Shown: positions 1 through 8,240, numbered from the stretch's first letter. The stretch: 20,548 bases of DNA from DASSWB01 sp035705495 (GCA_035705495.1 DASSWB010000010.1:1-20548), one strand, 5' to 3'. Program-made: numbers and translations. The notes: generated by a model from the sequence alone, not told the origin.

Positions 1-290
1 ATAAATCGGGAGCAGTATTTCAGTAGTCAGAAATTCCTCCTTTGTCGGAAGGACATCAATCTTTATTTGAACTGTCATTCTGGACATAGCGATAACGAAG
101 TGAAGAATCTGTAAATCGGAAGCAGTATTTCAGTATTCAGAAATTCCTCCTTTGTCGGAATGACACCAATCCTTATTTGAGTTGTCATTCTGGACGTAGC
201 GATAGCGGAGTGAAGAATCCATAAATAGGGAGCAGTATTTCTGTCGTCAGAGATTCCTCCTTTGTCGGAATGACATCAATCCTTATTTGA
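1..290 (-). repeat. Tandem array of 93-bp palindromic repeats (family A, left array)
   Basis: The segment repeats with an exact 110-bp period (unit starts at 1, 111 and 221; the third unit is cut short near 290). Within it, 93-bp elements run from TGTCATTC to GAATGACA at 73-165 and 183-275, separated by a 17-bp spacer; a partial element fills 1-55. The ends form perfect 8-bp inverted repeats, and the interior (GAAGAATC near one end, ATTCCTCC near the other) pairs imperfectly, so each element is a long hairpin. The same family is present at 7831-8240 in the other orientation. It is noncoding and looks like an intergenic REP/MITE-like repeat. Its mobility is unknown. Confidence 0.85.
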
Positions 291-305
291 ATTAATTTTC
301 AAAGA

Positions 306-1103
306 TTAAAAAATCCTCAAATCGACTTCATAACCTTCGTGGTTGCGGATATTGAAAACCATTCCGTCTTCAAAAATCAAATATTGGCCTTTGATTCCTT
401 TTAAAACACCTTCATAAAACGGATTTTTAATCAATCCCAAACTTTTACATTTCAACGGATACTGAAGCACAGGAAAATTGATACTCGTTTTTTCCGCAGA
501 TGAAAGAAAATAATTGCGCGCTTCCTCGGGAATAAATTCTTTTAAAAAATCCCTTTTCTCCAACAAATCAACCTCTTTGCAATGGTTCAACACCATGTTT
601 TTCCAATTCGTTTTATCGGAAACATGATTTTTCAAAGCAACTTCCGCGATCCCTGCTAAGTATCGATTTGGCGTTTCTAAAATTTCAATGGCTTCGTGCG
701 CGCCTTGGTCAATCCAGCGTGTGAGTTTGTTTGATTTTCTGGTTACGCCAACTTTCACATCGCCAGAATTTGCCAAATAAACAATATGCGGTTGCAGTTG
801 CATTTTTTTTTCGGTTTCCAAATCCCGGTCTTCTTCACCTAAATGCGCCCTGCTCAATTCGGGTCGTATAATCCATTCTCCCGTCATCGCACTCGTCGAA
901 AAACAATTATAACAAAATCCGTCGCGAAAAACCTTTTTCTGCATTCCGCAATTAATACAGCTGAATTTCAGGAAATTAATGCTGATTTTTTTATCCAGAA
1001 TCTGATTTACATTTAAAAAATCATTCTCAAAAATGAGGTAATACTGAACGGTAGTATCATATTCTGTTTGCATTTTTTTCAAAACGCCTTGATAATTCTT
1101 CAT
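306..1103 (-). CDS. DUF2797 family protein with a zinc-ribbon-like Cys cluster
   Basis: This 265-aa protein is recognised by overall pattern as DUF2797, a family without an established function. Four cysteines in two CxxC pairs (C49/C52 and C64/C67) look like a small zinc-binding site. Residues 106-135 (HIVYL, KVGVTR, RWIDQGA) resemble the start of a GIY-YIG-type nuclease or nucleic-acid-binding fold, with an acidic residue (E154) in the following helix. The resemblance is inference, and catalysis is not shown. There is no signal peptide, so it is probably cytoplasmic. It is divergent from the GH3-like gene across 108 bp. The start ATG at 1103 gives a full-length N-terminus. The stop lies 15 bp from the left repeat array, and no clear terminator was seen. 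Confidence 0.8.
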   Translation of the reverse strand: MKNYQGVLKKMQTEYDTTVQYYLIFENDFLNVNQILDKKISINFLKFSCINCGMQKKVFRDGFCYNCFSTSAMTGEWIIRPELSRAHLGEEDRDLETEKKMQLQPHIVYLANSGDVKVGVTRKSNKLTRWIDQGAHEAIEILETPNRYLAGIAEVALKNHVSDKTNWKNMVLNHCKEVDLLEKRDFLKEFIPEEARNYFLSSAEKTSINFPVLQYPLKCKSLGLIKNPFYEGVLKGIKGQYLIFEDGMVFNIRNHEGYEVDLRIF

Positions 1104-1196
1104 TTTTTTATTTGGAATAAAATTTTTTCAGATTCAATTTAAATTCTATTTTTAGCTTTCGAAGGATTAGATCCCTAGCCCATTTCAGGAGACGAA

Positions 1197-1204
1197 CAAA
1201 GATA
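1197..1204 (-). promoter_or_regulatory. Candidate -7 element for the DUF2797 gene
   Basis: On the minus strand the sequence reads TATCTTTG, an exact match to the Bacteroidota TAnnTTTG element, and points toward the DUF2797 gene with a leader of roughly 90 nt. A TTG lies 24 bp further upstream, slightly outside the usual spacing. The box sits just ahead of the start codon of the divergent GH3-like gene. It rests on motif match only. Confidence 0.35.
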
Positions 1205-1211
1205 ACAAAAA

Positions 1212-2723
1212 ATGCCGATTCCATTAGCCAATTCAATCGCGTCCTGGTTTCTCAAAAAGAGAATTCACCAGATGGAACTATTCATTAAATATCCCAATGA
1301 AGTTCAGTTTGAAGTCCTAAAAAACCTTTTGGATAAAGCAAAAAATACGGAATACGGAAAAAAATTCGACTTCGGAAGTATTAGCAATTACCAAACATTC
1401 GCAAATCGCATTCCCATACTTTCTTATGAAGATTACGAACCTTTAATTGACAGGTGCCGAAATGGCGAAGTAAATGTTATTTGGCCCACACCCATTCGGT
1501 GGTTTGCAAAATCCAGCGGAACCACGAATGCGAAAAGCAAGTTCATTCCGGTAAGCGAAGATTCACTGGAAGATTGCCATTATGCGGCCAGTAAGGATTT
1601 ACTTTGTATCTACCTCAACAACAATCCGGATTCAATGCTTTTTACAGGAAAGAGCCTGAGGCTTGGGGGCAGCAAACAATTGAGTAAACAAAATGGAACC
1701 GCATTTGGGGATTTATCAGCAATATTGATAGACAATATGCCATTTTGGGCAGAGTTTAGCAGCACACCAAGTAGTGAAGTTTCGCTGATGAGTGATTGGG
1801 AAACGAAAATGGACGCAATTGTAAACGAGACCATCAAAGCAAATGTAACCAGTCTGGCGGGCGTGCCTTCGTGGATGCTCGTGCTTCTGAACAATGTTCT
1901 GGAAAAAACGGGAAAAGAAAATATATTGCAAATCTGGCCGAATTTGGAGGTTTATTTTCACGGAGGTGTGAGTTTTGCTCCTTATGTGAATCAATATCGA
2001 AACATACTTCCCAGCAATTCGTTTCAGTTTTATGAAATTTATAATGCTTCGGAAGGTTTTTTTGCCATTCAGGACCAAAACAATTCCGACGAATTATTGT
2101 TGATGCTGGATTACGGCATTTTTTACGAATTTATTCCGATGGATGTTTATGGAAGCCTTGAAGAAACCGTTGTTCCGCTGGAAGCTGTAGAACTCAATAA
2201 AAATTATGCCATTGTTATTACCACCAACGCCGGATTGTTCAGGTATAAAATTGGCGATACGGTAAAATTCGTTTCTTTAAATCCGTATAAAATTAAAGTC
2301 ACGGGAAGAACCAAACACCACATCAACGTTTTTGGGGAAGAACTGATCATTGAAAACACCGAGGAAGCACTTCAAAAAACGGCTATTCTGACGAATTGTG
2401 AGATTGTGGATTATACCGCAGCTCCAATTTTTATGGACGGAAAAGAAAAAGGTGCCCACGAATGGATTATCGAATTCAAAAAACCTCCCACAGATTTTGA
2501 TCTATTCATCACGACTTTGGATGAAAGTTTACAAAACCTCAACAGTGATTATGAAGCTAAACGCTATCTCAACATGACTCTGAACCTTCCGAAGATTCAT
2601 CAGGCGCGACCACATCTTTTTTACGATTGGTTAAAGAAAAACAATAAGCTTGGAGGGCAACATAAAATTCCTCGATTATCCAATAAAAGAGATTATCTCG
2701 AAGAACTGCTTCAAATGAATTAA
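1212..2723 (+). CDS. GH3-like acyl-adenylating enzyme (GH3 auxin-responsive promoter family)
   Basis: This 503-aa protein has the full-length layout of the GH3 family, ANL-type enzymes that adenylate a carboxylate and, in plants, conjugate it to an amino acid. Visible motifs are the nucleotide-binding loop SSGTTNAKSKFIP (101-113), YNASEG (277-282), LFRYKIGDTVKF (342-353) and the hinge region VTGRTKHHINVFGEEL (363-378). Bacterial members are common in Bacteroidota, but their substrates are not known, so auxin should not be assumed. There is no signal peptide, so it is cytoplasmic. The ATG at 1212 is the only good start. It is transcribed alone and divergently from the DUF2797 gene. No specificity residue could be assigned. 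Confidence 0.9.
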   Translation: MPIPLANSIASWFLKKRIHQMELFIKYPNEVQFEVLKNLLDKAKNTEYGKKFDFGSISNYQTFANRIPILSYEDYEPLIDRCRNGEVNVIWPTPIRWFAKSSGTTNAKSKFIPVSEDSLEDCHYAASKDLLCIYLNNNPDSMLFTGKSLRLGGSKQLSKQNGTAFGDLSAILIDNMPFWAEFSSTPSSEVSLMSDWETKMDAIVNETIKANVTSLAGVPSWMLVLLNNVLEKTGKENILQIWPNLEVYFHGGVSFAPYVNQYRNILPSNSFQFYEIYNASEGFFAIQDQNNSDELLLMLDYGIFYEFIPMDVYGSLEETVVPLEAVELNKNYAIVITTNAGLFRYKIGDTVKFVSLNPYKIKVTGRTKHHINVFGEELIIENTEEALQKTAILTNCEIVDYTAAPIFMDGKEKGAHEWIIEFKKPPTDFDLFITTLDESLQNLNSDYEAKRYLNMTLNLPKIHQARPHLFYDWLKKNNKLGGQHKIPRLSNKRDYLEELLQMN

Positions 2724-2804
2724 TCTCATTATTTCTTAATTTCATTTAAAATGTCCTACAAAAACATGTTGTTTGTCGTTGGTAATTATCATTTCCTCTA
2801 AAAC

Positions 2805-2837
2805 TTGTACGAAAATTTTACGGGAATCCTATTATTG
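2805..2837 (+). promoter_or_regulatory. Candidate promoter of the PD40/OmpA gene
   Basis: TTG (2805-2807), a 22-bp spacer and TATTATTG (2830-2837) match the Bacteroidota TTG/TAnnTTTG promoter with one mismatch in the -7 element. It would give a leader of about 30 nt before the ATG at 2876. The rest of the 2724-2875 intergenic region holds nothing I recognise. Confidence 0.35.
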
Positions 2838-2875
2838 TCTTAATTAGCGCAATTTCTGAAGCAAAATTGACAATA

Positions 2876-4525
2876 ATGAAGCTAATTAACCTCATATTAT
2901 TTTGCAGTGCACCGATGCTTTGTTACGCTCAAGAAAAACCTATTGCCTCTTCATTAACGGCATCAAATCCTTTTAATTCCCGGTCGTTTATTGAAACCGC
3001 TACTTCCACTTCTTCTACATCAGAATTGGTTGAAGAAATAGGCACCAACGGTTATTCATTCGAAATTTATGACGCAGGTATCAATACCGAGTACTCCGAA
3101 TATGGAAGTACTTTTTTCATGAATAAATTCATCATGTTTTCGTCGCGAAAATTGGGTGCTTTTGGAAGCGGGAAAAATGACGGAACCGATGAGTTCACCA
3201 CCACCCTGTTTTGTACCGATATGGACAAAAACGGTAATTTGGACCGACCATTACTTTTCTCTCATTATATAAACAATAAAGACAATCAAGCTTCAGTTGC
3301 ATTTACTCCAGATGAAAAGAAGGTGTATTTTACCGAAAGTTCACGGGAAAACCATGAAGTATATCATTTGTATTCCATGGAAATGAATCCGACGCGATTG
3401 GGCGAATGGATCAACAAGAAAAAAATAAACTTTACAACTTCAGAATATTCCATTGAAAACCCGCATGTTACTGCAGACGGCAAAACACTTTATTTTGCTT
3501 CCAACATGCCTGGAACCATGGGTGGTTTTGATATTTTTTCCGCGGAAATCAACGCAGATGGCACTTTGGAAAAACCGAAACCAGTAGCAGGGGAAATCAA
3601 TACCCAATTTGACGAAAAGTATCCGTTTACTTCAAAAAGTGGTAAACATCTCTATTTTTCTTCCACTGGTCATAGATCCTTGGGAGGATATGATGTTTTT
3701 GTAAGTCGAATTGTAAAAGGAACACATGTAAATCCAAGGAATCTTGGTACTTCTTTAAATAGCAGACAAGATGATATAAGTTTCATTCCTGCTTCAAAAA
3801 CAAAAGGGTATTTAACTTCAAACCGAAATGAAGGTGAAGGTGGTTTCGATATTTACAAAACAACTCTCCACTTAATCGCGCAAACGTTATCGGGAAAGGT
3901 TTTGGATATCAATTCAGAAACACCGCTTCAAAATAGTTTGGTGAAATTATACGATCAAGAAGGCATTGAAGTGGGAACTTTCACCACCGACGAAAAAGGA
4001 AGTTTCAAATTTGGTGTAGAACCATACGAAATCTACACATTGGAAGCTATAAGAGAAGGTTTTGAACCGCAAAAAATCTCTGTTGACATCTACAACGGAA
4101 ATCAGGCGAAATTCCAGAGAAATATTCTTCTGGCACCGACGAAGGCCAAAATTGTAGAAAAAGAAGACAAAACGGTTATTGAAGTTGAAAACGTCTATTT
4201 CAATTTTGACAAAGATGTGATTAAACCTGAATCCTTGTCAACGTTGAATAAAGTGGCGGATCTTCTGAAGGAATTCCCAGAAATCAAACTTGCCATTGGT
4301 GCCCATACCGATGCCCAAGGTAGTGCAAGCTATAACCTGAAATTATCTGAAAGAAGAGCGGCTTCAACAATGAAATATTTGATTTCTCAAGGAATTGATG
4401 CAAGCAGATTAACTTCAAAAGGATATGGTGAAACACAGCCAGAAGTAAATTGTGAAACTTGCTCAGAGGAAGATCACCAGAAAAACAGAAGAATAGAATT
4501 CGTGATTGTAAATCCGCAAGAATAA
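2876..4525 (+). CDS. Exported PD40 beta-propeller / OmpA-domain protein
   Basis: This 549-aa envelope protein carries an N-terminal signal peptide (residues 1-18, cleavage near CYA-QE, not a lipobox). PD40/WD40-like blades follow around 140-335, visible as repeated DG/SGK-(T/H)LYF-(A/S)S...GG(F/Y)D(I/V)F segments. Next come a carboxypeptidase-regulatory-like beta-sandwich (about 338-405) and a C-terminal OmpA peptidoglycan-binding domain (about 436-546) with the signatures FNFDKDVIKP, HTDAQG, LSERRA and NRRIEF. It probably links an outer-membrane or surface assembly to peptidoglycan. The layout recalls type IX secretion PorE-like proteins but lacks their N-terminal TPR repeats, and no SprF-type partner is adjacent. 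The ATG at 2876 was chosen over a TTG at 2867 because it starts exactly at the signal peptide. The gene is monocistronic. Confidence 0.92.
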   Translation: MKLINLILFCSAPMLCYAQEKPIASSLTASNPFNSRSFIETATSTSSTSELVEEIGTNGYSFEIYDAGINTEYSEYGSTFFMNKFIMFSSRKLGAFGSGKNDGTDEFTTTLFCTDMDKNGNLDRPLLFSHYINNKDNQASVAFTPDEKKVYFTESSRENHEVYHLYSMEMNPTRLGEWINKKKINFTTSEYSIENPHVTADGKTLYFASNMPGTMGGFDIFSAEINADGTLEKPKPVAGEINTQFDEKYPFTSKSGKHLYFSSTGHRSLGGYDVFVSRIVKGTHVNPRNLGTSLNSRQDDISFIPASKTKGYLTSNRNEGEGGFDIYKTTLHLIAQTLSGKVLDINSETPLQNSLVKLYDQEGIEVGTFTTDEKGSFKFGVEPYEIYTLEAIREGFEPQKISVDIYNGNQAKFQRNILLAPTKAKIVEKEDKTVIEVENVYFNFDKDVIKPESLSTLNKVADLLKEFPEIKLAIGAHTDAQGSASYNLKLSERRAASTMKYLISQGIDASRLTSKGYGETQPEVNCETCSEEDHQKNRRIEFVIVNPQE

Positions 4526-4550
4526 ATTAAAATACACTAACCAAACCTAA

Positions 4551-4582
4551 AAAAAAGGCTGTCCGAAAAGACAGCCTTTTTT
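4551..4582. terminator. Bidirectional intrinsic terminator between the PD40/OmpA gene and hemL
   Basis: The stem GGCTGTC (4557-4563) / GACAGCC (4570-4576) has a CGAAAA loop and is flanked by six A on the left and six T on the right. It can therefore stop transcription from both converging genes. Confidence 0.93.
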
Positions 4583-4611
4583 GATTTTTCAATAAATGAA
4601 AAATGATTCGA

Positions 4612-5904
4612 TTATTTAAGTTGACTCGCGACTTTGTCAATGGCCACAATGGTTTCATCCAAATCAGAATAAGTAAGTGCATCGGTTATGAACCAAGTTT
4701 CAAAAGCACTGGGTGCAATATAAATACCTTCCTTCAGCAATCCGTGAAAGAATTTTTTAAACGTTTCGTTGTTTCCAAGTGCGGCCGATTCAAAATCAAC
4801 AACTTCGGTTTCAGAAAAATGAACAGAAATCATCGATCCCAATCTGTTGATTGTATAAACAATTTGATGCTTGTCCAAAGCTGCCGCCATTCCGCGGTGC
4901 AAATAGGCAGTTTTCTCTTCCAAACTCTGATATAGATCTTTTCGGCTATTGATTTCCTTCAACATGGTCAAGCCCGCAGCCATTGCCAACGGATTACCAC
5001 TTAAAGTTCCAGCTTGATACACGGGTCCTATTGGCGCAAGAAAATCCATTATTTCCCTACGGGCCGCGAACGCACCAACGGGCAAACCGCCACCAATAAT
5101 TTTTCCAAAAGTCACGATATCAGCATTTACCTGAGTTCGTTCTTGAGCCCCGCCTTTTGCCAATCTGAAGCCTGTCATCACTTCATCAAAAATCAGAAGA
5201 CAATTATAATGATCGCATAAAGATCTTAGTCCTTCCAAAAACCCTTCCTTCGGTGGAATACAGCCCATATTTCCAGCTATTGGCTCAATAATAATACAGG
5301 CAACTTCATTTTGATTCGCTTTCAATAAAGTTTCCACACTTTCCAAATCATTATAAGTCGCAAGCAAAGTATCTTTTGCAGTTCCAACGGTCACGCCGGG
5401 ACTATTCGGACTCCCGAACGTAACCGCTCCACTACCCGCTTGGATTAGAAAAGAATCACTATGACCGTGGTAACAACCAGCGAATTTTATAATTTTTTCC
5501 TTTTTGGAAAATCCGCGCGCCAAACGTACAGCGCTCATACAAGCTTCGGTACCGGAATTTACAAATCTAATCTTATCAATATTCGGAACCATGGAAACAG
5601 CAAGTTCTGCGATTTCCGTTTCAATATCCGTCGGGGTTCCAAAGGAAGTTCCCAATTTTACCTTTTCAACGACCGCATTGATAACGGGTTTGTAGGCATG
5701 ACCGAGAATCATGGGTCCCCAAGAATTGATATAATCTATGTATTTGTTTCCATCTTCATCAAATAAATAGGCATTTTTAGCACTCTTAATAAAAATAGGC
5801 TCTCCCCCAACAGCATTGAACGCACGAACGGGCGAATTGACTCCGCCTGGAATTACTTTTTGAGCAGCCGAAAATAATTCGCTGCTTCTTTTATATAATG
5901 ACAT
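4612..5904 (-). CDS. hemL: Glutamate-1-semialdehyde 2,1-aminomutase
   Basis: HemL converts glutamate-1-semialdehyde to 5-aminolevulinate, the C5-pathway precursor of haem and other tetrapyrroles, in the cytoplasm with PLP. The 430-aa length is normal. Diagnostic segments are IPGGVNSPVRAF (18-29), FVNSGTEACMSAVRLARG (114-131), the PLP-ring aspartate in LLIFDEVMTGFR (D240) and the Schiff-base lysine K268 in TFGKIIGGGLPVGAF. The C-terminal segment YIAPSAFE is also typical. It starts 3 nt after the stop of the glucosaminidase gene, so the two are almost certainly co-transcribed, and it ends at the shared terminator. hemA is not in the window. Nothing appears degraded. Confidence 0.97.
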   Translation of the reverse strand: MSLYKRSSELFSAAQKVIPGGVNSPVRAFNAVGGEPIFIKSAKNAYLFDEDGNKYIDYINSWGPMILGHAYKPVINAVVEKVKLGTSFGTPTDIETEIAELAVSMVPNIDKIRFVNSGTEACMSAVRLARGFSKKEKIIKFAGCYHGHSDSFLIQAGSGAVTFGSPNSPGVTVGTAKDTLLATYNDLESVETLLKANQNEVACIIIEPIAGNMGCIPPKEGFLEGLRSLCDHYNCLLIFDEVMTGFRLAKGGAQERTQVNADIVTFGKIIGGGLPVGAFAARREIMDFLAPIGPVYQAGTLSGNPLAMAAGLTMLKEINSRKDLYQSLEEKTAYLHRGMAAALDKHQIVYTINRLGSMISVHFSETEVVDFESAALGNNETFKKFFHGLLKEGIYIAPSAFETWFITDALTYSDLDETIVAIDKVASQLK

Positions 5905-5907
5905 AAA

Positions 5908-6732
5908 TTAATTTTTTGGATTTTCAATAAAAAGCAGCTGACCAATCGCAATATCGTTACTGCGAAGGTTATTCTGCCGTTTCAATTCGTCGACCGTAAT
6001 GCCGTATTTTTTGGAAATAGAATAAAGTGTATCTCCTTTTTCAACCATATATTGATCTTGTGTAACCTGGATTGCGGCAATTTCATCTTTTGAAAAATTC
6101 ACTTTTTCCCCCAGAACTTCTGCATCATATTGGTACAATTGGTAACGTTGAATAAGGCTGATCAATTTATCCGGATATTTTCTATCTGTTGCATAACCTG
6201 CGGCACGCAAACCTTTTGCCCAAGCTTCGTAATCGTCTTTTTTAAGTTTGAAAAGATCGGCATATCGCGAGCGACCCGTCAAAAAAAGAGAGTGATCTCT
6301 GTAAGATTCGGACGGATTATCATATTTTCTGAAACATTCTTGTAATTCATCATCGTCATGGCGAACGCTGGGTCCAGTCCAATTATGACATTTAATTCCG
6401 AAGTGGTTGTTGGCACGAACGGAAAGCGAACCTTTTCCGGCTCCAGATTCCAAAATCCCTTGCGCGAGCGTAATGCTTGCAGGAATTCCATGTTCAATCA
6501 TTTCCTTTTTGGCGATTTCGGCATACATATCAACGTATTCTGAAATGGCATCTTTATAAGTTTTCTTTGGCAAGTTTTCCTCCACTTTTTCCAGTGGTTG
6601 TTTTACTTCTTCCTTCTTTACGATCACCTCTCGCGGTTGATCTTTTTTCGTGGTAACCACTTTTCTTTTGGTCCCACAAGAAACCGCAAAAAACAAAATG
6701 AAAAGTAAAAGTAACTGATGTCTGGCGCGCAT
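5908..6732 (-). CDS. Glucosaminidase (peptidoglycan hydrolase) lipoprotein with a C-terminal LysM
   Basis: This 274-aa protein has a lipoprotein signal (lipobox AVSC, lipidated C19), a Lys/Glu-rich linker (about 22-58), a mannosyl-glycoprotein endo-beta-N-acetylglucosaminidase-like domain (about 65-205) and one LysM motif (about 227-270, starting YMVEKGDTLYSISKKYG). Within the hydrolase domain, GIPASITLAQGILESGAGKG contains the expected catalytic glutamate (E95), and NNHFGIKCHNW is the usual second signature. It should be anchored in the envelope and cut the glycan chain of peptidoglycan. It lies between the PLP-enzyme gene (61 nt upstream) and hemL (3 nt downstream). The pairing with hemL is of genomic order only, as no biochemical link is evident. 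Confidence 0.93.
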   Translation of the reverse strand: MRARHQLLLLFILFFAVSCGTKRKVVTTKKDQPREVIVKKEEVKQPLEKVEENLPKKTYKDAISEYVDMYAEIAKKEMIEHGIPASITLAQGILESGAGKGSLSVRANNHFGIKCHNWTGPSVRHDDDELQECFRKYDNPSESYRDHSLFLTGRSRYADLFKLKKDDYEAWAKGLRAAGYATDRKYPDKLISLIQRYQLYQYDAEVLGEKVNFSKDEIAAIQVTQDQYMVEKGDTLYSISKKYGITVDELKRQNNLRSNDIAIGQLLFIENPKN

Positions 6733-6793
6733 AGAAATACTTGTTTTTATATGTTTATCCTATAATTTATTCGTTTCAAAAAAAATCTTTTTC

Positions 6794-7720
6794 CTAAACA
6801 ATCAATCCCATCTTTTTAGATTTCAAAAAATTGTTCATTCCCGAAATACCTTGTAAACCTCCCGTATGAATGGCTAAAATACAAGTATTTTTCGAAAATT
6901 CTCCCCGCTCTATCATATCATAAATCCCAAAAATCATTTTTGCCGTATAAACGGGATCTAGTTGAATATTATTTTTCTGTTTAAAAAAATTCATGAATTC
7001 CACCAATTCCGAATTGATTTTTGCATAACCTCCAAAATGATAATCATGTACAAGTTCCCAATTCCTTTTTGTTGTCAACTTTTCTATTTCTGAAGTTAAA
7101 AAATCTCCTTTTAAAGCTGGAAAACCAATAATTTTTTGATTTGAAAAAGAAGCATTTATAATGCCCGAAATGGTACCGCCGGTTCCCACGGGACAGCAAA
7201 CAAAGTTGAATTTTTCATCTTCTTCGGTCAATATTTCCTCGGAACCTTTTATGGCAAGTTTGTTTGTACCTCCTTCAGGCAATAAATAGAAATCACCGTA
7301 CTTTTTGCGTATTGAAGAAATGAACCCGTCCGATTCCTTTTGTCTGTATGCCTCCCTCGAAATAAATTCGAATTCCATTCCGCAGGACTTCGCATATTTT
7401 AATGTCGGATTTTTTTCAAAAGTCGAATTCAAATCTGCTGCAAGTTCTTCTCCCCGAATCACGCCAATCGTTTTGAATCCGAACATGTTACCAGCCGCTG
7501 CTGTAGCTGAAATATGATTTGAAAAAGCACCTCCAAACGTAAGCAAGGTCTTGAATCCCAACTTTTCTGCTTCCTTTAAATTGTACTTAAGTTTGCGGAA
7601 TTTATTCCCTGATATTTCCGGATGAATTAAATCTTCTCGCTTCAACCACAACTCGACGTTTCTTTTTTCATTTTTAAAAATGAATTGATTTTGCGGTTGA
7701 ATAGGGTTTGAAAAATCCAT
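6794..7720 (-). CDS. PLP-dependent ACC deaminase / D-cysteine desulfhydrase family enzyme
   Basis: This 308-aa fold-type II PLP enzyme is related to 1-aminocyclopropane-1-carboxylate deaminase and D-cysteine desulfhydrase. The PLP lysine is K40 in KREDLIHPEISGNKFRKL; GGAFSNHISATAAAG (63-77) and CPVGTGGTISG supply the cofactor-ring and phosphate contacts. Bacteroidota members are usually annotated only to superfamily level, and true ACC deaminase activity cannot be claimed from motifs. The frame is open to an ATG at 7816, but the extra 32 residues are unlike the family and would cross the 7765-7786 palindrome, so I start at MDFSNPIQ (7720). It is the first gene of the probable run with the glucosaminidase and hemL genes. 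Confidence 0.88.
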   Translation of the reverse strand: MDFSNPIQPQNQFIFKNEKRNVELWLKREDLIHPEISGNKFRKLKYNLKEAEKLGFKTLLTFGGAFSNHISATAAAGNMFGFKTIGVIRGEELAADLNSTFEKNPTLKYAKSCGMEFEFISREAYRQKESDGFISSIRKKYGDFYLLPEGGTNKLAIKGSEEILTEEDEKFNFVCCPVGTGGTISGIINASFSNQKIIGFPALKGDFLTSEIEKLTTKRNWELVHDYHFGGYAKINSELVEFMNFFKQKNNIQLDPVYTAKMIFGIYDMIERGEFSKNTCILAIHTGGLQGISGMNNFLKSKKMGLIV

Positions 7721-7764
7721 AGGTGCAAATATCGGAAAAATTGAAATGTCTTTTGGCAGAAATA

Positions 7765-7786
7765 ACAAGGGAGCATGCTCCCTTGT
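7765..7786. promoter_or_regulatory. Perfect 22-bp palindrome upstream of the PLP-enzyme gene
   Basis: A perfect inverted repeat without a spacer, with core GGGAGCATGCTCCC, is centred about 55 bp upstream of the chosen ATG of the minus-strand PLP-enzyme gene. It could be an operator for a dimeric regulator, or a remnant of a repeat element. It has no U-tract and no plus-strand gene ending before it, so it does not look like a terminator. Confidence 0.5.
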
Positions 7787-7830
7787 ATAAGGTGAAATAC
7801 AACTTTCGCGCCTCACAATATCAAATCAAA

Positions 7831-8240
7831 TGTCATTCCGACGAAGGAGGAATCTCTGGCTATTGGAATTTGGAATTTGAAAATTTGAAGATGGGTTTCA
7901 ACGAAAATTCATGGACTCTTCACTCCGCTATCGCTGCCTTCTGAAGAACAATTCGAATGCCGATTGAAATGTCATTCCGACGAAGGAGGAATCTCTGGCG
8001 TAGTGAAATCCGCTCCACATTCATAGATTCTTCACTCCGCTATCGCTGCGTTCTGAATGACAATGCACAAATGTCGATCAAAATGTCATTCCGACGAAAG
8101 AGGAATCTCTGGCGTAGTGAAATCCTGCTCCACATTCATAGACTCTTCACTCCGCTATCGCTGCCTTCTGAAGAACAATTCGAATGCCGATTGAAATATC
8201 ATTCCGACGAAGGAGGAATCTCTGGCTATTGGAATTTGGA
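7831..8240 (+). repeat. Array of family A palindromic repeats (right array)
   Basis: Four copies of the element seen at 1-290 lie here in the opposite orientation, starting at 7831, 7970, 8084 and 8197. The copy at 7970-8062 is 93 bp and bounded by TGTCATTC/GAATGACA. The copy at 8084-8177 is 94 bp. The first copy is expanded to 120 bp by an AT-rich stretch, and the last is truncated. Two spacers (7951-7969 and 8178-8196) are identical over 19 bp. Open frames here (7723-7944 and 7957-8427) are translations of the repeat and have no gene-like features. From 8241 to 8465 I see no gene. Confidence 0.85.

Noticed and set aside
1..290. Possible CRISPR array because of the regular 110-bp period
   Set aside because: The repeats are 93 bp and the spacers are 17 bp and nearly identical to each other, the opposite of a CRISPR layout. 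No cas genes are present.
7723..7944. Open frame of 73 codons
   Set aside because: It crosses the start region of the PLP-enzyme gene, the 22-bp palindrome and the first repeat copy; no protein-like character.
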